Counted from the stretch's first letter, positions 1 through 14,100 are shown. The stretch is DNA of 64,000 bases from Antedon mediterranea (GCF_964355755.1 NC_092671.1:6335001-6399000); one strand, 5' to 3'. Made by a program: numbers and translations. The notes: a model not told the origin generated them from the letters alone.

Positions 1-287
1 ATAAAATGAACAAAATGTCTTTAAATAGTTTTTTTTATTCTTCTTAAATAATTAAAATACTCTCATAAAATAATCTTCACTTCATACATTATGATGTATT
101 ATAATTCTCAAAAAAAAATCTCAGAATTTGTAATGTATTAATTTAAATTTTCAATGAAAGAAATAAATGTTTATTTGAATTGAATTAAATTATGTTGTTT
201 GTGTTTTTGCCTTTCTATATTATACGTTTGTATTACCACCGTACAATCGATTGTAGGTGATCATCGTGCCAAACATGATTGTCTTGA

Positions 288-883
288 AGCTCAGGTACAG
301 GCATGAATTTTAAATATAATATTTGGTTAATTGTACATAAATCAAATATTTGTAACAGAAATCAAGACGAAAAAACATCAATTTCCCGTAATATGGACAA
401 ATACAAAATTTGGCAAAATTCTTACATAAAAACCAGTATAATTTTTTTTTCAGTAGTTAGGTAGTTAACCTAATGTAATAACATGTCTGGTGACTCCCTA
501 GATGGTGAAAAAAGATGGTGGATATACAGTGGATAATTTTTTCTATAGCATGAAAATAAAAATCTGAAGTTGAATAAAAATATCAGAAATGTAATATTTA
601 AGTTATAGTACCTATATTTAGTCATCTGATAACATTTTTACCACACCGTTTATTTTTCATAGCTTTTTAAAACGCCTCTCTATTTACAAAATTTGTGTAT
701 AAAAGAATAGAGATTTTACTGTGCAATTTGAACTATTCCCCCCACTGATTAGAAAGTGCTTATTTTCAACAAGCTCGTGTAACACAAATAAAATCCCAAA
801 AATTATGAAACATAGGGGAAACTATAGATCGATAATTATTGGAATGTATGATCAATAGAAATTTTTTTTCCCGCACCTGGCCT
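288..883. mobile_element. Non-autonomous DNA transposon, copy 1 (about 600 bp)
   Basis: This stretch is repeated at 56608-57159 with high identity and a few indels. The ends form an imperfect inverted repeat (AGCTCAGGTACAGGC against AGGCCAGGTGCGGGC). No coding capacity is visible. Confidence 0.7.
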
Positions 884-1134
884 TTAAAGTAAATATAGAA
901 AAAAATCGTAGTTGTGTAACCAAATGCCAAAAAATAACCTCTTCACTTTGATGTGACGGTTGTCGGCGTTACAGTATTTATTTAAAAAGTGATCTGACCA
1001 TTCGCCATGCTATATGTGTCTTTTCCGTTTGGTGCAGAATACAAGAAGTTATCAAAACTACTAAACAGCAGAACTTTTTGAAAACGCAAGTTGACTAACT
1101 ATTCGAAAGGCAATTGAAAAACAGAACTATTCGA

Positions 1135-1415
1135 CATTATTACAACTACTGTAGGCCTACATTATTACAACTACTGTAGGCCTACATTATTACAACTACT
1201 GTAGGCCTACATTATTACAACTACTGTAGGCCTACATTATTACAACTACTGTAGGCCTACATTATTACAACTACTGTAGGCCTACATTATTACAACTACT
1301 GTAGGCCTACATTATTACAACTACTGTAGGCCTACATTATTACAACTACTGTAGGCTTACATTATTACAACTACTGTAGGCTTACATTATTACAACTACT
1401 GTAGGCTTACATTAT
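1135..1415. repeat. 25-bp minisatellite, 11 copies
   Basis: Unit attattacaactactgtagg plus cctac, repeated head to tail at an exact 25-bp period. The first eight copies read gtaggcctac. The last three share a C-to-T change (gtaggcttac), showing local homogenisation. It lies in the 3' flank of the minus-strand membrane protein gene. Confidence 0.95.
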
Positions 1416-1504
1416 TTGAAGAATTGTTGGTATAAGATGTTGAAATAAAATGCTTTAAATTGCCTAAAACGAACCAATTAGACTGTATTTATTGTCTTTT
1501 TGAT

Positions 1505-1614
1505 TTTTTAAAATATTTTTGTCTGAAAATACAAGCAGTATATACGTATGAAATGCCATATGTGGCAAAATATCTTTTTACTAATATTAAGTCAAAACTT
1601 CGTCTGGAACACAG
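1505..1614. repeat. Dispersed repeat, copy 1
   Basis: About 100 bp containing catatgtggcaaaatat, actaatattaagtcaaaa and cagacta, matched by a diverged copy at 24318-24402. The origin is unknown. Confidence 0.5.
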
Positions 1615-1756
1615 ACTACGAATCTGAGCATTGACATCCGGGCGCTATTCGCTAAAAAATGATGAAGAAAAAACACATGCGTGTCACGTTCCATCGAAAA
1701 CGCCTTTTCGTTTGTTGTAGAATACAAAACAATTAACAGCAGAACAGAAACAACCT

Positions 1757-1762
1757 TTTATT
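1757..1762 (-). promoter_or_regulatory. Polyadenylation signal AATAAA of the type I membrane protein gene
   Basis: An AATAAA on the minus strand lies about 16 nt after the TAA stop at 1780-1778. It is the nearest canonical signal. Confidence 0.5.
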
Positions 1763-1777
1763 GAATATTTTCTTGAA

Positions 1778-4700
1778 TTATTTCTGTGCGAGCTGCTTTT
1801 CCGGCGTTACTTTACGTCTTTTTCTTGGTTTCAACAGCAGACCGTGTATCGCGCAAATACATCCAACCAGAAAAGCTACAACTACAGCTGCGGTCAACGT
1901 TGTCATGATTAAGAGACCTGTTGTCCAAGAATGACCTGAAAATAAACGTTTCGCATTATTATGTTTTTGTGGAACAAATAGAGTACTAAAACCATGGGCC
2001 TATACTATAGATGAGTTGTGTCGTTTGTTATCATTTATAACCAGGCTCACACACTGGGTTGTAGATATATTAATAAAAAAAATATATATATATGTACTAT
2101 CAAAATTTTTGTAGTACCATTCTCACAGCTGACGGTGAATTTCATTCTTCACTTACCAGCAGTGTTCAGACTCTACTGACGGCGGATAGTTCGTGAATAG
2201 AATAGGCTGTTTCTGGTATAAGTTTTGTTTGTATCGAGAGAAAAAAACTGCCAATACGTTGCAAAGTTATGATGCAGACTGCTCATTTGTATCAAAGAAT
2301 GGCATATTTTAATATAGTGAAGATTGTTACTACAACCGCTAATGTAGAACAATCCACCGCTAAGGTAAAAACACCAACATCTTATTTAGTCAACGGAAAT
2401 TACCTCACAGCTAAGTAGCTGTTGACCGTTCTACATTAGTTGGTGTTGATTTTGTATTCACTACATAAGCGGTTGGTGTTTCTATATTATCTGGCGTTTT
2501 CTATACATTAGCGGTTGTAACAAGGATTATTGTTGGTGTTGGCAATCATCGAAACTTACTAGGCTTGAATTCTTCCGTCGTGGTTGCGATAGCCAGTGTG
2601 TCTGTGATGCCACTGCTACTAATATTAGTCTCGGTCATCATTCCTACAAACAAATTAGGCAACCGTTTAGATATTCTCTTTATTTTGATTTACTTACCTT
2701 ATTGCTCTTTAGTAATCACGATAGTGTACATGAACTTCACAAATCTTAATTCTATCATTTTAGTCTCCAATGAGCAACAAACTTGATTTTTTAAATTACA
2801 GATATGATTAACGTCTTTCGAGAAGTCTTATAATTCATTCATTCATTTAAAAACAATAACAATATACAAGAACAAGCACGAATGTGCGATACTCGGGGTA
2901 CAGCAAAAGAAGATGTAATGACGTCATAATGACGTCACAAGACAGGATGTAACGTTACATACACATCAATAACCTCGCTACCAAATACGGCTATATTCCG
3001 AAAAGTTACGTCACATAACCGGAAATGGCATAATTACGGTAAATTATGAAATTGTGATTTTTTGCTATTTCCGGGAGCAGAAGTGACGTCAAATAAATAG
3101 GTTTTACTGTATATATTCTTATTCTCTAAGTCAAGACCTTTCAAATGACACCAAACACGGCTATATTGCGACGAAAATCGTTTGGCACCAAGGTACCATC
3201 TTCGAGACGTCATATATGGCTGCATCGGGTTTAAAATAAACAAATCCGACTCTATAGCTTCGAGGACATGTCCCTGTAGTATACCCATACCAAATACCAA
3301 GCTCAATACTACAACGAGTAAGGGAGGAATAGTACTTTATAAATCGATTGGTACCATGTTTATGACTTCATAATTCTGCATCCGGTAAGTACGAACATTT
3401 TCTCTCTATAGCTTTGTTCAACTATTACCCTAGTATAGGCATGCCATGTTTCAGAGCCGTCAGACGACGCGTAAAGAACTAGTAGGACTTGAAAGTTGGC
3501 TCAATAGTGTCCAGATGGAAGAAGAGTAAGAGGAGAAGATGAGCCTAGAACCGGGGTCCCCCGAATAAAAATGTATGAGAACAAGATTACAAGCAATAAT
3601 ATACTAGAAATAGGAGTTAATCAATGATTAAGGAATCAGATGAAGTTGTTAACGCACTTACAAATAAACTTAAAGTTATTATGTCAGATGTTAGCTACCC
3701 CTTAACCAGTAGGATTACGTTAAGCCGGTCTGGGCGCATTACATATCCTCGCTGGAACACTGAACGCCTACGTAGATCCTTTCTCCCATCTGCTATGAGG
3801 CATTTTAATGTAATGTGGAAAAGATAAACGCAATAAGTATCTTAGCTGTATTTTTAACTCAATTTGTATTTTTTGTGCCCTCTTTTAACTTTTTATATGA
3901 CATCTTTTATGTGATTTTATTCTTTTTTACTGTTTGTGCGACAATGTTTTTAGACAATTTTAATGTGTGTACTTTCAGCAAAAGTTTCAAGCCATTCATG
4001 AGTTTGACAATAAAGTTTATTGAATTGAATTGAATTGAATTAAATCGAAGTTGGTCTTCTTTAAAGAAATGGAAGAAAATTATTTAGCATATTTATTAAA
4101 ACTCGTCTCGTCGGGCCTCGTTGTATAATGCTGTCTGAGCTGGCTTTTTTAAGACAAAGCTCTCGATTCAGATACAGATGAATCCACATTTCATTACGTT
4201 TTTTACAGTTTTGGAACTGCGTATAATGTTTATTGTTGAACATCTTTGGAAAATCATTGCTAACTTATCACAGCAATTAGTATTTGAATGATTTATTTTA
4301 ATCTCTGTCCACACTATCCAACTTTATGTGACAACAAAATGTGATGTTTCCATATATGGACACGATGATGTCCTATCACTACCATATTTGGGCACATCAC
4401 ACTATTTTTGTCAAACTAGTTGTCAAACTAGTTTGATAGTGTAGACAGAGCTTTACGATACGATACTTACCTTGTGTATTTTCCTCGACTGTGTATTGAA
4501 TAACCGGGTTTGCCGTTTCACGATAAACTGTGTCGGTTGTTATAACTTGTAAATAATAAGAATATCAAAATTATATTTAATTCGTCACCAATTGCATATT
4601 TTTTGCCAATTAATATAGTTGAATTAAAAATAATTAATTGGTTAATCTAATATACGCGTCTGGAAGGTCATAAATCATATTTATAATTAGAATATTATAT

Positions 4701-6882
4701 ATAATTAATCTGTTGTAGTTTTCTTCGTAAATGTGACCTATTGACACATTTATGCTAGTTGATCGTCACTTAAAATCATTTGCTGTCGAATTTATCCTGA
4801 AACATATTAGTAGAGTAGAAATAGTATAACATAACCCAGTACTGCAGACTAGAAACGTTTGAATGTTTATGGCCACCATAAAGACATTCAAATGAAGATT
4901 AACGACGTTTTTGCGATTAAAGATATATTGTCCCCACATTTTTTGTTGAATATTGAATATGCCATTTTAAAGTCACTTAATAGTTATTCACTATTTTTCA
5001 AATTATTTACCGTGAAAAAATGTAATTTAAAGCAAAAAATACTGTTTATAATTAAGTGAAATGGTTATTTTTTGTTTTTTTTACAGAAGAGAATAACTTT
5101 ATTAAAACTGAAAATGGTCTACAGTATTTAAAGTCTGATTTCATTAATCTTTATTTTTCATGTTTTTTGGGAACAATACATCTTTAAAAGAAATACAGGC
5201 CTACACTTGGGTTAATTTTGTTGAATATTACTCGGATTTTACTCAATAGGCACACGCTTTCAATATATATAAAAACTCAATTTATACCCTAGTGTCATTG
5301 AGATAATGATTACGTCAGCTTACACAGAAAGGTCATGTTTTGTTTTTCTTTCTCTTTATACATTATTTTTACAGTTTGTGGTGTAATTTAATTTTACCTT
5401 CATCCCTCGATAGCGCTGTCAAGTGTTCGCCGTTGGTTTCAGTGGTATAAGAATCGGATGAAGTAGTTTGATCCAATCTTCTAATCTCTGTTGTGCTTCT
5501 CTTTTCAGTAAAACTTTCATCAAGTATAGCCGTTGTTTCAAATTCAATCAAATCCGTTGGAGTGGGGTTACCAGATTCTCCAGCCGGATTATGTTGAGGA
5601 GATGAAAACACATCAGATGTAATTGGTACGGTAATTGGATTTTCAATCATATCATTTGTTGGTGGGGTATGGTAATTTAGATTTTGCATTAGTCCCATAT
5701 AGAGTGATCTATAATGACCACAGTCAGCAAGTATGTGTGCACAGTCTGTACAATTCTCAAATATTCTTTGGTCTCGTTCCCACTGCCAAATGCAACGATT
5801 TAGTACACAATTTGCCTCAAGATTCTGAGTTTCATTACCAACCTCCACCGTGCATTCACTTCCAAATTCTTAACAAACAAATGTATACAATCAATTACAA
5901 TAATAAGTGTTGTAAAAAATCTCTATAAAGCCAAAATAAATTGATACTGCGCACAATAATTTTGCAATTGAAATATCAACCGATAGGATCCACCAATCAG
6001 TTTTTTTAGCGCGGCTGGCGTTCCATAGATTTTCCTCTTTCTATCCATACGCCAGCCATAACCGAAATAAATTCAGTTTAGCATGTTATAGTTTATTTCA
6101 TAGTTAAGATTAATTCGTTCAACATCAATTCCAATAGCGCACAATTGGTTTTTTTTTCTAATAGTTTTCATAACATTTCAGAATCATAATAGCATTAATT
6201 CTCGCTTTAACATAATGGATACATTTCTAAATAACATTTTCTAGTTTTATTGATTTTCTTACCTATTTTGCATCCTGAAATTGGTATCCCCACGTCATAC
6301 CAAAAGTACTTCAAAGTGTTTGTTAATTGAAATTCCCTTATTATGCTCCCATTCATATTTTGAACTTTAATAACTTCATTATCCATATATGAAATTGTAA
6401 CGTTTTCAGCTGTAACATTTGTTGTTGTGTTAAACTGCCCATTATCTGAACATTTAAATTCATACACCATTGAATCAAGTCTTCTTATTTGAATGTCAAA
6501 TACAGTCTCTTTTGTAAAATCTAACGTAAAGAATAAGTGCAACAGATAACTTGTGTCAATTGTAGCCAAATCCACGTCAATCCTAAAGTATGTATTCGAC
6601 GGCAAATGAATTACGCTGTAGTTACGGTTGTCAATTCCACATTCTACAGGTATATCTGTTAAAATAATACAAACAGTTTACAATTACAATAAATTCGGTA
6701 ATAGAAAGTTAAGGAGGAAACACAGGTTGACTTTAAGATTTAAGTAAGATATTAGGTTATTCAGTTGTTATTTTGTTAATATAGTAATTCAAATATAAAC
6801 AATTTTTACCTTTTGCTTCAGTATTGAAAAGGCCATTAATTAGGTTAAGAAAAACAACCCACCAAATCGCTTTCGTCACCAT
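1778..6882 (-). CDS. Type I single-pass membrane glycoprotein, unrecognised ectodomains
   Basis: I assembled five coding exons, all joined in phase 1: 6882-6810, 6655-6263, 5868-5398, 4545-4471 and 1935-1778. Together they give 1170 nt (389 residues plus stop). Exon 1 encodes a signal peptide (MVTKAIWWVVFLNLINGLF). Exon 2 (residues 25-155) is a beta-rich-looking domain with several NxS/T sequons. Exon 3 (156-312) starts with a compact Cys-rich segment containing CVLNRC and CTDCAHILADC, then becomes a Ser/Thr/Pro-rich stalk. Exon 4 continues the stalk. Exon 5 has a hydrophobic helix near 345-370 and a short basic tail (KPRKRRK) ending QLAQK. The start is the first ATG after the acceptor at 6887-6886. 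An upstream non-coding exon with a donor at 7770-7769 is possible. I do not recognise the ectodomain families. The role is inferred only as a cell-surface receptor or adhesion protein. Exon structure is well supported; function is unknown. Confidence 0.72.
2325..2521. mobile_element. Foldback / MITE-like element with ~20-bp inverted ends
   Basis: The left end reads acaaccgctaatgtagaa and the right end is its near-exact reverse complement (ttctatacattagcggttgt). The total is about 200 bp, in the last intron of the minus-strand membrane protein gene. Confidence 0.5.
3577..4042 (+). mobile_element. LINE 3' fragment (CR1/L2-like) ending in (TTGAA)n
   Basis: The reading frame at 3624-3827 ends in RRSFLPSAMRHFN, the typical C-terminus of a non-LTR reverse transcriptase ORF. 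It is followed by a T-rich 3' UTR, the hexamer AATAAA and a short TTGAA microsatellite tail. The rest of the element is absent, as expected for a 5'-truncated LINE insertion. Confidence 0.65.
4301..4452. mobile_element. TWA-duplicating MITE, copy 1
   Basis: The right end AGTTTGATAGTGTAGACAGA matches the family TIR and the left end is diverged (ATCTCTGTCC). TTA flanks both sides. It lies 17 bp inside the intron from the 5' splice site of exon 4 of the minus-strand membrane protein gene. Confidence 0.7.
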
Positions 6883-7014
6883 TATCTGTGTAATGCAAAG
6901 TTGATTCGATATTAAAAATAATTATGTTAAATTTACATACTAATAATTCAACATTTATTAGTTTCTATCAATGGTATAACAATACAATAAAAAAGAATGA
7001 TAATTTATAATGAG

Positions 7015-7400
7015 ACAATACAAAAAAAAACCATTAATAGAGGATCTTGCAAGAAGAGATTACTTGTCACGCAAGACCCATAAACAAAAGAAAAAAATAC
7101 ATTTGTATATAATTATTAAATAAAATAAAAAAGTCATGACAAAAACAGTTTGAAGGTCTAGTTTGAGTAAAATGATAATAAATGACTTTTAAGTTTTTTT
7201 ACGAAAAGTTGTGAGAGAGAAAGAGTTAACAATACTAGTATCTAATTGATTCCAAATTAGAGGGTTAGAAACATAAATAATCTGGGAAGAACTAGTTAAT
7301 CTTACAAAAGGAATAGTTAACTGAAACTTATGAACAGTACTTCTTAAATTATTATGAGACATTAAATTGCCCTAGGCCTATGCAAAAACTGAGTCGGACA
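7015..7400 (-). mobile_element. LINE 3' fragment with broken ORF
   Basis: The minus-strand translation reads YVSNPLIWNQLD then SFSLTTFRKK, typical of the last part of a non-LTR reverse transcriptase ORF. An extra A in a run of As at about 7192-7200 breaks the frame before KSHLLSFYSN and a stop. A hairpin pairing GGGTCTTGCG with GCAAGATCC lies downstream in the 3' UTR. Confidence 0.6.
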
Positions 7401-8689
7401 ATACATCTTTAATATGTTTTCTTTTTTTCTTGTGTATATTTCATTGCAGAACCATATTGAAAAATAAACATTTTGTGATCTTTTCTTTTCTGAATTATGT
7501 TATCCTGCCTAAATATGTTTAAATAAATAAAATAAATAAATAAATAAATTTAATATAAACCAAATCACGCACAAAAATGTCGGGTCAAAGTATGAAGACA
7601 TCGAGTTTTGATTTGAAATCTTTACTAATTATTTACTCTTTCGGTGTGTTCCGTATATTATAGAGAGTTTGCTTCTTTCCAATTACAAATCTTTACAGTA
7701 ATTCACGAAAAATGTTATTGATACAATAACAGAACCTATATTATTATGTATCCTTAAAAATAATACTTACATTTTGTTAGGTGGACACATAATAGGTACA
7801 TACTCCATTAAAGATCAGTGTGATGTGTTATAGTCGATGGTGATGATTGTGTTATATGCTATCAAGAGCGACTGTAAAAAAGTAGTTATTTATAATTGCT
7901 CCATATACTTGATTGTTACCGTGCGGAAGTTAGCTGCAACGTAACAATAATCTCAATATCGATTATCAATTTAAAGAATAAGCATTTAATAAACATGACC
8001 AATACCATGTGTTATTTTGTAATCAGTAAGGTTATATGAGGACTTATAAATTAATTGGTTGCATAGAGACTCACTTTATTACTCAATTGTTGATTGTTGA
8101 TCTATTTATAGTCTTAAGAAAAGTTATGGTGAATTGTTTGGATTTCAATAGCAGTACTTTTAGCAAAGAAATTTCTAATTATCCAAAATTGGAATAGACG
8201 GGTTTCTGATTTCAACCTGAAAGATCCGCGATATTATTAATATGCTTCGTGACCGAGAACACTGATTAAAATATAAAAAAGGTAATAATAAATATTAGGA
8301 GTGTGCATTTTTATTTCTGTCATTTCAAGAAAATCTGTTTTCATACAAAAAATGAATGAAATGAGCTTTTGTTTTTTAGTAAGTCAATGTAAACTGTTAT
8401 CTATATTGTTAAGCAACTTTCGTTAATTACTTACTGTTTATTCTATGGATATGAAGTCTGAAAAAAGAGAAATGAAATGAATAGAATGTTGAAATGATTA
8501 GTACCGTACTGTGCAGATTTACCGGCATACCCGGATGTATCTTTCGTCACTGTCAGCTTGCGATCCCAAAGACAGGATATATCTTATACTGTAGGCCTTC
8601 ATGTAATCGGAGAGTTTGTTTTGCTGTGGCAGCTTCAGCATTTTGGAACTACCCACCAATTTCAATGCGACTCTTTTAATAAGACCCAA

Positions 8690-9115
8690 CAGAATATTTT
8701 TAAGTTTTCAAAAAAGCGTTTTCATTAAATCTAACAATTTTACAATTTCATGTTACTTCAATAGAGAGCCTGTTTATATGCGACATTTAAGTAGGGCCTA
8801 TTAATAATTATGTCAATGGTATTAGATAGAATATTACAGGGTCACACTTGAAAATATATTAAAGAATTCTGTTATTAATGGTTTGATGTCTTTAATACTC
8901 AACAGCATATTTTTCTTTTCAAAAAAGCATTTTCATTAAATCAAACAATTTTGCAATTTCCTGTTACTTCAATAGAGAGCCTGTTTAAATGCGACATGTT
9001 TAAGTATTTATTAATGATGTCTATATGACGGTGTATTAGATGGAATATTACAATGATTATATTGTCACACGTGAAAATATCTTAAAGAATTCCGTTATTA
9101 ATGGTTTCATATCTT
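8690..9115. repeat. Tandem duplication of about 220 bp
   Basis: The segment starting ttcaaaaaagcgttttcatt at about 8707 recurs at about 8919 with point changes. Both copies contain caatagagagcctgttta and end near attaatggttt. Confidence 0.8.
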
Positions 9116-10314
9116 ATTATTGAAGTCAAACACACATCACATGATGATTTTAAATTGTAAATTGAGTTTTAAATAAAAAATAAATAATACAGATAAAATA
9201 CAAAAAGGAAGGAAAACCAACCCCAAGTTAAATCCACTGTTTACTTTGAAATAATAGTTGTATACATGTATAAATAAAATAATAATATGCTATAGTATTG
9301 TCAACTTTCTATATTTATTTTATTGCCAATAGGCCTAGTTATTTATGGCCAGAGGCCTACGCACAAATAAAATGGATTTGAATTATAATTATTATATATA
9401 TTATAATTATAAATAATATTTTATTTTAGATTATCAAACTGAATTTAATGGATTATTGTAGGCCTAAAACTAATTATTTTTTTATTAACTTATCCTGTTA
9501 CCGTGACAATACAGTGTAATTTTATATTCGAATAAAAGAATATTAATAATGATCATATTGGTACTGTGAGCGATGCATTTTGATATTTTATAATCTTTTT
9601 TATTGTCAATTTAGACATAATGAATATGTAGCCTATGGTGTAACAATTAAGTTACATTATCATATAAATTGAATGCATTTTGTAGAATCTTAATATTGTT
9701 TCACAATCGATTTGGTTTCCATGACAATAGTGTGGGCCTACATAGGCCTACAAATCGCACTGGTGATACTATTTGACATTATCTAATCTATTTTATTATC
9801 ATTGATTATATATTAGGCATAATGTAGGTTATGAATTATTGTTAATATTTTATATTACATTATCAACATTAAACGTTTGTAACGCGACAGCCCCGGTTGC
9901 AGGGAATATTAATTTACTAAGCACATATAACAACCCGTTAGGTGCCGTATTGCTCTGTTTCTATATGCCTACACACGTTGTAGGTTAATTAATATATAAA
10001 TACAATTAAAATACAATGAATTCAAAGTTATTTAAAACGGTTACAACAAATATGTAAAAACTCCAGAAACTAATCAAAACCAACAAATTTGAGTTTACAT
10101 CCTATCGTTTTCCATTTCGAATAAGCTGACCTCCCGGATTTCTTGACAAACTACAGTAAGTATTTATTTATTAGGAGAGTTGATATATAACTGTTTTGTG
10201 TTTTCTCAATAAGCAGTATTTACAATTTCATTTTCTTTTTACTAGGCCTACTTCCTATTTTTTTTATCAGTCACTTTTTTATAACCATAATTATTTTTTC
10301 GTATTCTGTTTTGC

Positions 10315-10340
10315 AACCACCACCACCACCACCACCACAG
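10315..10340. repeat. (CAC)n microsatellite
   Basis: About eight CAC triplets in a row. Confidence 0.9.
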
Positions 10341-11148
10341 GTCTATTGCATGCATGACTTTCTCTAAACGTATTGAAGAGTCTCAGTCTGATTATCTATC
10401 TTTATATAACCATGGAGAAATAACTCCATGATATAACATACATCGGGGTTGTTAAACACGTAGCGCAGAAAGCAGCGCCACCAATACCCATGTCACGATC
10501 ATCATCGACCGCTTTCAGTTTTGCTTTTGGAAAAAAATATTTGAGCGCCCTCTATCCACTGCACACAATAGGCGTGAGAACAAAACATTTTATGCTCCGG
10601 TGATCATACTGCACCTCCGCCCATAATGAATGAAAACCACAAAAGCGTTCAATATTAAACTGTGGGTTAACAATAATAAAACGTACACAAAAATACAACG
10701 CTAAAGAATCAACACAAAAACTTCTATGGACTGTGACTATATTATATCTTCACAACAGCAGACATTGAAGAAGGTGTGAATGAATTCTACTATGTTATTC
10801 ATGTGCTGCTTAATTTTGAGTACTGTAACTACTACTACTAGTATCTACGTTAATATGTAGGTTGTGTAACGGATAACCACGGTAACTAATCGAATATTTA
10901 CGGTATTATTGGTGATATATTTCGCAAGCGACAGGTGAATGTGGACAAAGTCATAACGCGTTAGCAATATGTGTAAACAGTTGAGTTATGTGCTAACATT
11001 TTGATTCTATAGCATAAATGTTGTTTCATGAATCATGTACGATATTAATAGGGCTATGTATCTTCGCTGTGCGAAAACCGCATTATTATGATGAAAACGT
11101 AGGCCAGAACCTGAGAAATGCAATACGGATTCTTTCTTTCATCTAGAA

Positions 11149-14100
11149 ATGAGGACAGGCAATTTTTATGTTACAGGGCTTATTCAAGTGGCTATGTTTG
11201 TTACTGCAGCAACATACCCTTCTGGGGCACCCGAAGATGCCTGTAGTAAAATGTCTCCTAATAAGGGTCATAACAATTCAAAACAGACATCAGCAAGTCC
11301 TTATACAATCTCGATGTCTTCCGCGTATTATTCACCTGGTCAAATAATTACAGGTAAAACATTGTATTTAGTATGTTTTGTAAAGGTATATGGTTATTTT
11401 CATTACACAGTATTTTGTTTGTAATATTCAATAACATATCAGTTCAATTAATTGGTTAAGCCTAGTATCATGTTTTAGAGTAGGGCTTGTTAGTAATTAG
11501 GCCTATTAAATAGCATTATTACGTACTTTTCATCAAAATTAATGTACCTCATTGTTGTGCTATGTCAACATAATGTCAATGACGGCGAAATGTCCCCAAT
11601 AATGGAGATAGCTATGCAAACAAGTAAGTAAGTATATATCTAATATTCAACTTGCTATCATTATCTGTAGGCCTAAGTTGTAATAAAACGTAGCACACAA
11701 TAATCTTACAATGCCTTTATAGTACAATAGAAAAATAGAATATTCTTTGATGAATCAGAACAGGTTTTGATTTAGGATTGTACACCCACACAAAGGTAGC
11801 ACAATACTAACATTATTATTCATATTTATTGCAGTTACAATAAGTGGGACCGATTATTTTAAAGGTGTAATGCTACAGGCCAGATCAACCGGTACAGAAA
11901 ACTCCATTTTACAAGGAAGTTTCAGTCGATTGCCGGAGACGCTTCAATACCTTACGTGCAATAATATATCCAATTCTACAGTTACTCACACAAATGCTAG
12001 CGATAAGCAACGCATTGAAGTAGATTGGGTTGCTCCTCAAGAATTTATTGGAAAAATTAAATTCTAGTAAGTTTAAGTGTTTTTTTTGGTGGAAACATCA
12101 TCATAAACGTTCTTGTTAACATTGTCAACATTCTCATAAACATCGGCATCTTGGCATTCTCTGAATAATAGTCACTCATCATCATCATCATGATTGATAC
12201 CACCATCATCATCATCATTTCATACAATATTTTTAGTTGTTCAATATTGAAAAATAATATTATTTGTATTGCTTTACTTTTAAGTGCAACAATTGTAAAA
12301 AATATATCAATATATTGGGTAGGACAGAAATCGGACGCCCTGAAGGAACAGGTTGTTGAATCGACAGACGAACCATACGTAACGTCAATATTAACTGAAA
12401 CATTTGAACCGGTTAGTCCTACTGTTCATATCACAACCGAAGATGATTTAATAGAAGAAGAAACAGTTACACCAGTTGATTTGAATAATTCGACTCTAGG
12501 ATATACAGACTATTTATTAAACATTACAAATAGAACGTTACCGCCGTCAGAATCTATGAATACGACAACTACTACGTATTCTATAGAATCTTCAAACATT
12601 ACTGAAAATACAACATTACCAAATGTCACGATTTCAACAACGATTATAACCGAGAAGCCAGATACTACGTCTGATTACTTCGAGGATCTCTTTACATATG
12701 TACCGGTACATCAAGAAACCCAAACGCAGGTAACTACTGCTAAAGAAATACCCTTTACATCGACCAAAAACGACTCTGAAGTCATTCCTACAAATCTTTC
12801 AGTGACTAGGTCTACGTTCAATAGAACTGTTACATTTTCAACTCAGTCTACCGAACAGACAAACTATAATCTCTCTGAGACAAGTCTTCCCCCTACTACT
12901 AGTGTGCAAGAAAAAATAACTTTTGAAGGTAATAGGCCTACAACAGAAATAACCACAGAAGTGATGCAATCTTTAGAAACAACAACTACAGTAGAATTAG
13001 AAGATTCAATAACTGAGGTTGTATCAGACTCAACGCTTTATGATGGTAAATATTATTCCCAGACAACAACTCCTCCTATAGCAACGGCAACGATCACCGC
13101 CGACATTGAGATTCACTCCGGAAATGCCAATACCATGGTAACCAATCTTGTAGGTGAGTTGCACCTGTCGAAAGATAAGCTTGATATTTAGAATTTTTAT
13201 TGCGCATTTGAATTGTAAAAATGGTAATTATAATAAACAAATTTGCCTAATTTGTTTTAACCTTTGTAAGATCAGAGCTTGCTTAATACCCCACCCTCGC
13301 TTTTCAAATACATCTCAACGGTTGAAATCCAACAATACGTATTTTGTCGGCCATTTTAAAATGATAATATCCTTTTAATTTAATTCGATTGTCTGTAATA
13401 TTGGAATTTGCGATCTGTATCTTGTTGTTACGTCAATTATTATCATGCTAAACATTTTCAGTTACAATCATTGATCGAAGTTATCTGCTGGTTTCTTGTT
13501 AGGATAATTGTTTGCAATCATCGTTATATTTCCTGTAATCAAGTATAATAATACGTATAGGATATTGAAAATTAATAAGTTTCTTTTTTTTTCATTTTTC
13601 AGATACTTCCGTAGTTTTTAAAATGACTATTACAAGTCTAGAATTCACAGATTCGTTGAATGACCCAACATCAAATGAATTCACGGAGTTAGCTGATAAT
13701 TTACAAACAACGGTGAATATTATTTTATAATTACAAGTTTGAATCACAATAAGTGTGTAAAGCTCTGTTTACACTATCAAACTTTAAGTAACACAAAAAT
13801 GTGATTTGCCTATATATGGTAGTGATATGGTCAAATATTTGGACACATCGCATTTTTTGACACATAAAGTTTGATAGTGTAGACAAATCTTAAGATCTTG
13901 ACGTAGGGGATCATCATATCTTCCGGCTAAACGTTACAGGCCCCTCATTATTACAGTCGTAACGTAATGCATATTTGTCTGATCTTATGACCGTATTATT
14001 CACAAATCATTCTTATGCGAGATATTTCCCATATGAGTATTTCAATTTCAAGTATATTGAACATTGTGCATTTAAATTCTTAAAAATATATGATTTTTTT

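Larger units (their letters stand above)
6886..11148. other. Intergenic region between divergent membrane-protein genes
   Basis: It holds the LINE remnant, the 220-bp tandem duplication, the CAC repeat and AT-rich unique sequence. The minus-strand gene and the Reeler gene are divergent, so both promoters should lie here. I cannot point to a core promoter for either. A possible 5' UTR donor for the minus-strand gene is at 7770-7769. Confidence 0.5.

Noticed and set aside
3034-3373. Overlapping ORFs on both strands near 3.1-3.4 kb
   Set aside because: No domain, splice context or codon pattern supports them; they lie in an intron of the minus-strand membrane protein gene.
5635-5928. Plus-strand ORF of 97 codons
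   Set aside because: It is antisense to the Cys-rich exon of the minus-strand gene, which has matching splice phases on both sides.
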